A DNA stretch of 64,000 nt, from contig OX336349.1 of assembly GCA_946902875.1 (NCBI GenBank), positions 15,275,891 to 15,339,890 of the forward strand. Direction: 5' to 3'. Shown here in pieces: positions 54,474 to 64,000 of the stretch. Source of the DNA: Nematopogon swammerdamellus. Its lineage: Eukaryota > Arthropoda > Insecta > Lepidoptera > Adelidae. The notes beneath the pieces were generated by a model. The model was not told the DNA's origin. It did no database searches and saw only the letters and a program-made list of their open reading frames with translations. Positions within the stretch are counted from its first letter, which is position 1. Each line of letters opens with the position of its first letter. A program made the position numbers and the translations under genes.

Positions 54474-56944
54474 TTTCTAGTTATTGTTATTAGTTAATAA
54501 ATTTTTTATATATAATTTTTTTGGTTCTGATTGTTGTTTTATTTTATTTTATTTTGTTACTGCCCTAAATTAACCACGAAGTGTACAAACATGTAGGAAC
54601 TATGTCTGTAAATTATAGTAATCTTTATTTTAACATATTTCTGTTGTTTGTGCCAAAAATAAATAAACAAAATACAAAATACTACTACTGACTCGGTTGA
54701 GTCTGTATCTGCAGAACCGTTGCAGCGCAGTGTGACTCACTAACTTGTTTGTGTTACAAGGTTCTAGAGGTCACAGATTGCACCTCCACTTACTTGCCTT
54801 GTGAATGACCTCTACCGACCTGTCAGGATGTATTTTCACAGGGTTAAACCTAATTTAAAATAAAATATAGATGGCCTTGCTCAGATTTGTTCGATCGGAG
54901 CCATGTCTGTCGGAGGGAGGTTATTCATTCATTTATATTACCATAATGTTCCACATCCTTCGGCATATCGTCAAATAGCAAGGTGTACCAAAATAAACTC
55001 ACCACACGTCCACAATTAATTACAAGCGAGGTATTCACATATTTAATGTAGTATTAACGATATCAACGACTTCGCCACATGCGTCTGCATTTTTTTAGCT
55101 CGCTTTGTTCGTCAGGTGCGTTCGAAATTTAGGGAGGTTCGCGCAACAACAAAAAAAAAACAATAATAGCGGCGCGTGCGCGCAGTGCTCCCGCGTCAGA
55201 AGCTTTATTCCAAGTTTATCATTTGAAGAAATTATGTTAACAAAATAATGTTTGAATAAAATAATGATTAATTACAAATAAAGAACCCCGACATTAACAA
55301 CCATTTTAAAAATAAAAATAAATATCTCGGTTTACTTAATAAAAGGCGTCGGGGGACGAAGTTTATTTTTATTATTTTTAATTAGCGGTCACCCGACGCC
55401 TTTCATTACCAAATTGGAAATATTTTTTTTTATTTATAAGGGTTGTTGATGTCTCTGTTTTTTTTTTATTTGTAATTTAACTTGTTTGCTTTTTAAGAGA
55501 TGTAATTTGAAGTTCAAATCATCGTACGAAGTCCCGGCTGTACGCAACACTCACGCTGGCTTGGCAGGAGACCTCTTGAAGATGTGTGCTGTGACTGCAC
55601 GTGCAGCCAAGAAGGCGATAACTTCATGCTGTTGTCGTCACTTCATGTCGCACCAGACGTCGGGTCCAGGAATTCCCCCGGTTCCTGAAGAAGCCCGTGA
55701 TGCAGCGGGCAAAACGTCGACTTATGTAAATAAAACTACTCTTAATCCGTAAAAAATTAAAATTAGTATATTTAAATGCGACGAGTGAAAGTGTAATAAA
55801 TTTCCATTTTACAGCAGATATCCCTTCACCAATTATTAGGAAAAAAATTAGCTAAGAACCATCCCGGTTATACCAGATTCCTAGTTAAAAAAAAAACCGC
55901 ATCCAAATAGCTCCGTCCGTTTGGGAGCTACGATGGCACAGACAGACACAACACTACCACATGGAAAGACAGACGTTGGCGTCAACAAATAGGTAACACA
56001 TGACTAACCTTACTAATATTTTAAAGAACTTTTGCTAAGACACATTGTTTAAATAATTTGTGTTTTTTTTATGGTTAACATAGTTCTTTGCAAAAAATAT
56101 TTATAATATTTACGAGACTATTGATGTTTCTTTTAGAATCTGTTTTGGGACAAAAACAATTAATCGATAAATGTGAACTATTTCGTATACAGAAGCTCGT
56201 GTCTTGATAAGAAATGGCATTCGCGCGATGTGACGTTTACGTCGTACCATACTTGGAAGTGAGCTAACAGTGGCACCTTGCGCTGCGCAGGAGCAGTGTG
56301 GACGGCGCGAGAGGGGGGAGATGTAGCGAGGGGGAGGGAGAGGGAGTGCCCTCTGGCTGCCGCGATGCGCTGTGTGACAGGTGACATGAAAGTTCGTGGT
56401 TCTATATTCGCTAAAGTTGAAACGGTACGGTGGTGTGGGTGGGGTGTGGGGAAGTGAGTATATCCTATTACTTTAAGTGAGCTAAACTTGTATATTATAC
56501 CTATGTATATAATTGGTTTCTCGGAAACGGCTCTAACGATTTGGATGAAACTTTGTATTTAGATAATGTTATTTTTTTAAAGTTTATCTGGATAGGTGTA
56601 GACGCCGAGCGAACCCGGTCGCCCAGGTACTATACAAATAATTAGTAAACATAATGTTGTGTGCATAAGCGAAATATGATGATTTACCTACTTAAATAGT
56701 TACTCGTGTTGAAGCTAAACTGTTTATTATGTGAAAATTGGCGACCAATGTACTGTCTGTCCGCTCCGTAGGCTCGTCCGTAGGTAACGTGTCTCAGTCC
56801 AGTAAAATCATTATTCGGCAGTTAACTAAACTAAAACTAAAAATTATATACCGATATGAGTTGATATCTAAAACAGTAGACATAAAAATGATTAAAGAAA
56901 TATGAAAATGATAAAAAAAAAATATTTGCGAATAACAAAAATTT
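54474..56944. other. Gene-free AT-rich stretch with repeat remnants
   Basis: A ~60-bp hairpin at 55343-55404 (aaggcgtcggg / cccgacgcctt), retroposon end pieces at 55840-55960 and 56456-56580, and a ribozyme-like motif near 55684-55720. The open frame at 55486-55752 overlaps this last motif and is doubtful. Confidence 0.4.
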
Positions 56945-57016
56945 GGGCTCGTCCGGGATTTGAACCCGGGACCTCTCGCACCCGAAGCGAAAATCATACC
57001 CCTAGACCAACGAGCC
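56945..57016 (-). tRNA. tRNA-Pro (anticodon CGG)
   Basis: The 72-nt minus-strand sequence folds as a tRNA: 7-bp acceptor stem (GGCTCGT with ACGAGCC), A box TGGTCTAGGGG, anticodon loop CTTCGGGT with anticodon CGG, T arm CCCGGGTTCAAATCCCGG. The anticodon stem has one G-U pair and is otherwise perfect. CCA is not encoded, as usual in eukaryotes. No T-run immediately follows, so termination is not clear. Confidence 0.9.
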
Positions 57017-57276
57017 ACCCATTCATTGTCGTGAAATGACTAATTGTATAATTAAATAACAACTGAATAACCAGTTATACGTAGGTAGGTAGGTATATAT
57101 TCCATCTGCGCAAATGTTGAACGTGTTTAAATAAACAAAAATAATGAAATAAATGATGATGCAATAATTGAGGTTACTGTACTGCACTAAATTACCTATC
57201 CACATATAATCCTCTTCTCTTCTCTGTGTTCTTATTCTTCTCTTCACTAATGTTACTACAGTTGGATAATTACGTC

Positions 57277-57640
57277 CGTCCATGCCGGCCTGACAGGTGC
57301 CCATTCACGCGCCTCTTGAAGTACTCGAGACTGTACTTGGGGGGAAATATATGGGTAGGGAGAGCGTTCCAGATTTTACCGGTTCTGTAGAGGAAAAATC
57401 TGCCGCGAAACGACTGATACGCAATCGCGGTAAGTCCAGCGTATAGGAATGCAATCCCTCCCCAGTGCGCGTAGTGCGGAGGTGGAAAGGGGACGCCGGG
57501 ATCGCGATAAACACTTCCTCCCCATGGAATAAGTGATAGACTCGGTGGCGATAGAACAAATCCCTACGCACTACGGAGTTGCAGCGGTTCTAGATCGCGG
57601 GACACTTCGGGGTCACCACTAGTCGCACGGCAGCGGTCTA
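57277..57640 (-). mobile_element. APE LINE C-terminal fragment
   Basis: Minus-strand reading includes SPFHLRTTRTGEGLHSYTLD and LSLPIYFPPSTV; diverged. Confidence 0.75.
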
Positions 57641-59343
57641 GGACTATTCCGCACCGCCGATACGTCGCCAGACAAGCCGCCTTCGGCGAGTCACCGCGGA
57701 GCCAGTTCCCCGCCTTGACGATTCACTTCGAACATATTCGACCCCGGGTACTATTCGTCGCAGGGTCCAAGCCGCCACCGCCGACCCGAAGCGAGCCAAC
57801 TCGACGCGAAAAGTTCATAAATCAAACAATTGTGTAAATTGTTGGTTATTTCTCGGAGAGGGGCCGAAGTAGGTACCTGGATTGTGTGTGAGGGTTTTAG
57901 AAAAAAAATCGGATGTACCCTATTATGTGGTGTACACATTTAGATAACGTTTGCTGTTGATATTCGTCTTACGAGTTACTTGAGGATGCGAGAGAGGATG
58001 CAATGTTCACCGCAGTTTTGTGTTAGAACATTATAATATTATACCTGTAAATATATATTTATGGTCTAAGTACGCGTCATTTGTTTTCATTGTAGATTCT
58101 AGTAGGTAGGTATGATATGGTTATTAACAATATGGTTCTTCTTCGGGAGATAATAATATGATCGCAGGGATTGATTACATTTCCAAGTACTTAGTACTTA
58201 GATAGGTACTAAACTATTTATTTGGTATGGGTTTTAAGTATATTCTCGTGAGAAAGGACCATCCGTTTGGCCTGAAACATCGAGCCACATAGGAAAAGTA
58301 CCGTGAATAAAGTGGTAGAATTTTGAACCAAATTTATTTAATGTTAAGTAACTGCTGGTGAAGTTTTTACTAGTATTCGACTATTGTATTATTTTATTGT
58401 TATTAACGACACGACGATTTATTGTAGTCCTACACTCGCGGCGCGCTTAGGCTTTTGTATCTTTAGTATTTTTAGTATCTATTGGTAGTATCGAGAGTTT
58501 TGGTTTAATACTTAGATATTTATAGTCAACATATTTTTTTTAGTTAGTGTGACGAATCACAACCTACCTCAATGAAAATAGCTAGCAATAGGACGTATGA
58601 AGGCTGGCTGGTAAAATGTTATAAGGCGTAGGAGTTAGTTTAGCGCCTGGGTAGTGAGTATAGCAAAGAGACCGCGTTGCGTATAAATTGTAGCGGGTGG
58701 CATGTAATCAGGCGCAGATAATACAACTTGCATACATTTTGAACAGGAATAGCTAGCAACACCGTATAAGCGACAGATGATGATAGATAAGTATTATACG
58801 TCGGCGTGCAGTAAGATATAGGACGAATTGACTGTATTACACCTACTTTTGTGAATTCGTAGCATTTTTCAGAGATTAGTTACTGAAGGTTTTAGGGAAA
58901 TATGGAACGCATTTTTAAGGAAAAATTGCTTCAGGCATTGTGATTGGTCGACCAATGGGAGACGCGGAAACGATGTTAGGGATGATTTCCGATTGGTCAT
59001 GGGGGTAAGAGTGGGAGTAAGAAAGCGAGGCTATTTAAGGGCGTGTAACACGGTAGGAGCACTTTTTCTGCAGCTGCGAGCCTCGAGGGAACAACGTGCC
59101 TGAGCCCCGGTCATCTCTAAGTCGCATCGAGCGCCATTGTTTTTCGGCATCAACGCTTCGGTGAGTCTCGGACGCCGCGCGATATTTTGGAGTTTTCTAG
59201 TTGCAATTCGACCAGTTCTATTAAATTGCATTGTCTTGAAGTCTTCTTTTGGTGGCTGGGCTAGTTTTGGAAACAATACTGGCTTTTCAGAAATTATTTG
59301 CTAGTATTAGGGATGTGAAATATTTTTATATGGACCATCACTG
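57641..59343. other. Unassigned; promoter-like segment near 58.9-59.05 kb
   Basis: No coding signal. attggtcgaccaat (58943-58956), attggtca (58991-58998) and ctatttaag (59030-59038) resemble CCAAT and TATA boxes, so a non-coding transcript or an LTR-like promoter is possible. Confidence 0.35.
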
Positions 59344-59680
59344 GAGCACTGTGTGGGATGCTAGCTATGCTGAAATATGCATACATGCATACTATTACAG
59401 GGCTCTTTCCCTTTTGGAGCACTGGGTGAGGGAGCGGGTACGCTGAAATATGCATGCACGCCCACTCACGCAGAGTTCTTTCATGGAATGTTGTGAGGGA
59501 AGCGGGTACGCTGAAATATGCATGCACGCACGATCTCACAGGGTTCTTCCTTGGAACGTTGTATGTGGGTTGCGGGTACGCTGAAATATGCATGCGCGCG
59601 CACTCATGCGAGGTTCTTTTCCTTTCGATGGAATGTTGGGTGGCAACGCTAGCTATGCTGAATAAGCATACACGCTTGTT
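59344..59680. repeat. ~70-bp tandem repeat, five copies
   Basis: gctgaaatatgcatgc-type motif with starts near 59370, 59443, 59511, 59581 and 59658. Long open frames here follow the repeat and are not convincing genes. Confidence 0.75.
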
Positions 59681-61704
59681 TGCACAAGATTCAGTTCATT
59701 CTCTATGATATCACGAGAAAATGCCTCGTGGTAAGAAGACGTAACATAAGGTCGAAGAGCAACTGGAATTCTGGCTAAATTATCAAATTATAACGTGGGT
59801 AGTTAGGTTCTTCAAACACTAAATTCATATTGGTAGGTTAGCCATGTAGCTGTGTGAATTAATTCTCCTTAATCTTGCAAGGGAGAGAGGGTTCGCTTCG
59901 TGGGAACGAGTAGTATCATAGCGTGTAGTAGTTAGTGAGGTAGGTACTAGGAAGACCAGGTAAATACCCCACAGTGGTTACCCTTAGTCCTGCTAGGGGA
60001 AGAGGTCCAAATTGTTATGATCTGTTAGAGCGACACCTATTCTATCTGGGCGAAGGAGTGGCGGTACTCTAAGGACCGGTGCAAGCTGAGCTGACCGTCT
60101 GAGGAGGAAACCTGTGGTAGCCTTCTTTCGATAGGCAGAGCCCGTCGGACGAAGTACTTCGAGGTTAGGATAGGGACCACACAGACACACACTTACACAC
60201 ACACGCACGCCTTTAGGATTTGGGGTCCGTAGGGGCCCTAAATCACCCACATTACACCACGAGTTTCATTTTAAATCTCTTCCTAAGAGAAACAGTTTCT
60301 TCACAGGATAGGAAACAAAGGGGGCCATTAGGTATACAAAATAGAGCTGCTGGTAGTGAAGCAGCCCTATATGGATGATGGCCACTGTGAGGAGCGTGGA
60401 GAGCCCGGGTGAGGAAACCCGGACTCGTGGAGCTCCTTACTTCCCCCTCCGGGGGGAAATTGTTTGAATAATTTGAAATTTACTGGTTAACACAATTTCT
60501 GGGAGGAGAGAATACAGACAATTACAAGTGATGGAAGAGACACAGTGATATAGGAGAGGCGGACTTAGGCAGAAAATTACAAATGTATTTAGAATATTAT
60601 TCGAAGAACAAAGGTGAGGATAGAAAGCTAGGGATTGAGTTAGTACTCTGGGTTATACGGTTACACAACGCTTCCTCGAAGAGAAGAAGATACAGGGTCC
60701 ATCTAGACTTAATTCAGTGTATACGTATGTATACATTGCTTGAGTTTACCTAGAGATCACTTGAATGCTAAACGCAGGCCATGTTTTATTTTAGAGGTTA
60801 CTCGCGGAAGCGTGGAATTTCGGAATAATTATTCGACAACACCTATCGGGTGAAGTATAAATACAAAATATACTTTGGTGGGAGGCTAGTTCGTCGCATT
60901 AGCACATCCAACATTGTGTGTATGTACTATTCAAAGAATTATTTTAAAGAGTTGACCGCTCTTAAAATGTGGTAGCAAAGTTGTGTGTCCTGTCAACTTC
61001 TCCGTTCTAACCAACATCGCAAGTCACAATGTTTTATTAGTACCTTATATAAGTGTTATTATTTATTGTTTATTTATCATCTCTTGATAGTACGCTGCGC
61101 TCAGATTTGTCATACATAATGTACATTGTAACATTCCGCCAATTCGATTATCACAGCGAAGAAGAACTGACAAGAAACTTCACTGGATTTTTTTTCACTT
61201 GAAATTATAGTAACTTACAAATACAATTACCCATAGGTACTACCGCTCACAAGAGAATCATTATTAACAGCATAAACATGAATACTTACCGATCTGCCTA
61301 TTTAAATCATCTGCATCTGGTTTAATAGTGAAATCGTTAATTTTGATAAGATATCAGTTCAATAACAATTTATTTTCTCTAAATTGTTGTTAAACATTTC
61401 GCATCGCAAAAAAGTAATTCGCTACGACGGCGGCGCGGCGGCGCGGCGGAGCGGCGGCGCCGACGACGACGACGTCGACGTCAACATTCGTAGTAGGCTA
61501 ACGGAGGAAGTTAGTAGAGAGAAGTTGCAGCATCCCATCTAATTTCTAGTAAAACAGTCAGTGCGGGGAGTAGCGGGAGGCACAACTTTTCTCCACTAAT
61601 CACACCAAAACTATCTGGTTCTCTAGAGAGCACGTTTCGTGTGATGCTATAAAAATATATGGTCTTTTGTAAGATCTACTGCGTCCAATGTAAACTTTAA
61701 AACG
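59681..61704. other. Unassigned sequence right of the 70-bp repeat
   Basis: No gene or repeat family recognised. Contains a short inverted repeat agcccgggtgaggaaacccg near 60400 and a CGG-rich run at 61428-61480. Confidence 0.4.
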
Positions 61705-62436
61705 TACATACATACATATCACACACGTTGAATCCCGACAATCGGGGTAAGCAGAGTAATCGGTGTTGTGCTGCAAGAACTCTGGTTAATTACAGCACAA
61801 CACCGACGACCACGTTTCGCAAAATATTCGAACAAGATTCAATCGATCAAGCAGTAAGTAAAGCATGAATACCCCTTTTTTTTTTTTTGGAAACTGACAC
61901 GGTTGGCTACATCACCTACAACGTCCGTGATGTCAGCCCATAACACCGGGTGAACTAGGTGCCATGTCAGTGCTTCCCCCTTTGATCGTGCCGGCTACAC
62001 TGAACTGGTCGGAAAACACAAACTATTTACATAGCCGTTTTGACCGACGTTTCATTCAGTGCGGTGGTACCAACCCGGGCGGGTTAAACCCTATCACCAA
62101 GTAACATTAGGAGGGAAGGGACCTACAGTTTTACGAGGAATCCGAACCTCGGTCAGCCTCCAACGGTCAGCGGTCACCCATCCAATACTGACCGCACCCA
62201 GCGTTGCTTAACATTCAATAGCGACAGTTGACTGTCTGCACCACTGAGCTATCGAGGCTGAGGCCCTTACCTGCTGCATGACTCGGTGGAAGTACCGTGC
62301 CAAGGTGAGAGGTGGAAAGCCTGTCGCCCTTTAGCACGGCATCTTGTCCTTATCCCTTAGTCGCCTTTTACGACATGCACGGGGAGAGATGCAGTTGGGC
62401 TATTCTTTTAAAGTACCGGCCCCACACGGTACGATG
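61705..62436 (-). repeat. SINE type 3 interrupted by a composite-head SINE
   Basis: 62436-62274 and 61878-61705 match the two parts of the type 3 copy at 31.4-31.7 kb; a type 1 SINE fills the gap. Confidence 0.75.
61879..62265 (-). repeat. SINE type 1 with tRNA-like/5S rRNA-like composite head
   Basis: Minus strand: A-box-like tagctcagtgg (62253-62243), a 5S-like stretch with ttaagcaacgctggg, gtgcggtcagtattgg and atgggtgaccgc (about 62212-62171), B-box-like ggttcggattcc (62148-62137), then the type 1 core and tail. Confidence 0.75.
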
Positions 62437-63249
62437 GTGAAACCACCCAGTTGGTGAAAAACACGTACCCTGGTCTACTTAGACTAACTCCTCTACTATT
62501 TTTTTCCGTGGTATAGTCGAAGAGCACTGCCACACATGTTAAGGCCGGGTCCAGATGGGCCGGTATTGTTTTTAGAACGTACAATGCAACCATTGCTCAA
62601 AAGCGTCAACCCCTAGCCCCTATCCAAAAATACTGTTTTTACTCGTTATTTCTTTATTTCAAAAACTTCATTCTAACAATTCGGTCCGATTTACGTATGG
62701 TGAAGCAGCAGGTGTAGGTTAGGTAAAGTTTTCATTAAAAACTCATTTATGCACGTCGGCCGTAGTGGAACTTGCGAAACCGCGCCGACCAGCTACCGCT
62801 ATATAAATAGTTTAGGAGTCAATTTATAGCAAAACAATTAAGCTAACATCACAGAACAGCGATCGGCGACCGTCATCCCTCAGCCGGTAGCCCCAAGGGT
62901 GGGTAGCCCGCGTCACCCCTAGACCGGGTGAAACGGTTTCTTGCTATGTGGCTAAAATGTGCCCCCTGAATATTTTTTATATAATGTGAAAGAGAGCTCT
63001 CATGTAAATATGCATATTTTCTTAAAAAAAAAATATTATATGATAAGTCTAAATTAGTAAATCGTGGTCGTTTTTGAAATGTTTTTGAAGCAATAATGGT
63101 ATTTCTATGGTGCATTTTCATAGTGATTGGAAGTAGTAGATATAAAAAAAATTTTAATTGGACCATAAATACTTCTGACCTGTGGCTACACTCAATAATT
63201 GGTGGTGCTACGGATAGACGTCCGGTCGGAAAGTGAAGCGCCCGGGTGG
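62437..63249. other. Unassigned sequence
   Basis: Short SINE type 4-like piece at about 62695-62720 (ggtgaagcagcaggtgtagg); otherwise nothing recognised. Confidence 0.35.
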
Positions 63250-63524
63250 GCGCGGTTGTAACTTAGACGGGTTATTTTATTAGGTGGAGTGGAAAACTGT
63301 CGCTTACCTTATCTTAGTAGGTGGTAGGGTTGGTAATTGGTAGCACCGCTACGTCGATTGCGAAGCGGCTATGAAAATATTTCGTATTTTTATATATTTT
63401 ATTAAATATTTCATAAGCAAAGGGAAGCACTGACATGACACCTAGTTCACTAAGGTACTATGGGCTACTACATCAAGAGTGTAGTAGGTGATGTAATGTA
63501 GCCAACCTTGTCAGATTCCATAAA
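63250..63524 (+). repeat. SINE type 1, degenerate
   Basis: Recognisable taggtggtaggg, gcactgacatgacacctag and cagattccataaaa. Confidence 0.6.
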
Positions 63525-63884
63525 AACTTTTAATTTGTTCTGATCTGTTTTGTTCTGTATACATATGTAGGTTATGTATACATATGTAATCATTTATGTG
63601 CTGGCACTTTATGCCGGGCGGATTGAACCGGTTCAGGCAGATCACGGCAGACTTTTGCGAAACTTTTCTTACATATTGTGAAATTCATTTAGCACTTTAT
63701 GAAATAACCTTTATCAGTTAGGAATTACCAAGTTGAATGTACATATAAAATAACCAATCTAAATCCGTTCAGTTGTTCTCGAGTTAGATAGATAGTTAGA
63801 AATACTCTATTGCTCCAAAAAACATTTTACAGAAACAAACAAGCACCATACTCGTATTGTATAATTTATATGAGGCGTAAATAT

Positions 63885-64000
63885 AGTTTGTGTTTTCCGT
63901 CCAGTTCAGTGTAGCTTCAGACCGAAGGGAAGCACTGACGTGGCACAAAGTTCACCCGGTGTTATAGGCTGACATCACGGATGTTGTAGGTGATGTAGCC
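63885..64000 (+). repeat. SINE type 1, 3' part, running off the window
   Basis: From tttgtgttttccgtccag to gtaggtgatgtagcc; the tail lies beyond the window. Confidence 0.75.

Noticed and set aside
55486..55752. 88-codon plus-strand frame as a host gene
   Set aside because: Its end (PPVPEEARDAAGKTST) overlaps a retroelement-like structural motif; more likely transposon-derived.
57900..61100. Complete LTR retrotransposon
   Set aside because: Promoter-like boxes are present, but no second LTR, primer-binding site or gag/pol coding sequence could be found.

Overview
The window is nuclear DNA from an insect, almost certainly a moth or butterfly (Lepidoptera). Genes are split by GT-AG introns, gene-poor DNA is packed with non-LTR retrotransposons, SINEs and hairpin (foldback/MITE) elements, and several repeats are of types typical of lepidopteran genomes (retroposon ends reading 'cccgcggcttcgctcgcg' and ends in 'acatacatac'). 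There is no sign of bacterial, viral or organellar organisation. All coordinates and splice joins below come from reading the sequence; no database search was possible.

Left third (0.8-16.1 kb, minus strand): a complete TAB2/TAB3-type gene (TAK1-binding ubiquitin adaptor) in three coding exons, 658 codons, with an N-terminal CUE domain, a coiled coil and an NZF zinc finger. Its 11.8 kb first coding intron holds a nearly complete restriction-like-endonuclease (RLE) LINE, a 5'-truncated second copy, a third copy split by another LINE, a 1.1 kb foldback element and a tRNA-headed SINE. Immediately to the right and divergent from it (17.8-21.8 kb, plus strand) is a complete three-exon LAMTOR3 gene (Ragulator subunit, 125 aa).

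Middle (23.5-37.0 kb, minus strand): two complete seven-exon tandem paralogs of GRHPR (glyoxylate/hydroxypyruvate reductase), 329 and 323 aa, with identical intron positions and phases and intact NAD(P)-binding and catalytic residues. LAMTOR3 and the first GRHPR gene are tail to tail. Their introns carry SINEs, a LINE 3' end, hairpin elements and a 1.3 kb inverted tandem array.

Right half (37-64 kb): no host protein gene was recognised. It contains one nearly full-length but inactivated APE-type LINE (40.4-44.3 kb, plus) and an inverted degenerate copy (45.8-47.4 kb, minus) that flank a 102-bp tandem repeat; two related repeat blocks at 38.5 and 48.2-49.3 kb; many SINE copies, including one with a composite tRNA-like/5S rRNA-like head; perfect hairpins; and one apparently intact tRNA-Pro(CGG) gene at 56.9 kb.

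The most unusual signals are a hammerhead-ribozyme-like fold spanning the stop codon of the RLE LINE, a set of SINEs that share a central core or a head while swapping other parts, and possible GC-AG introns in both GRHPR paralogs.
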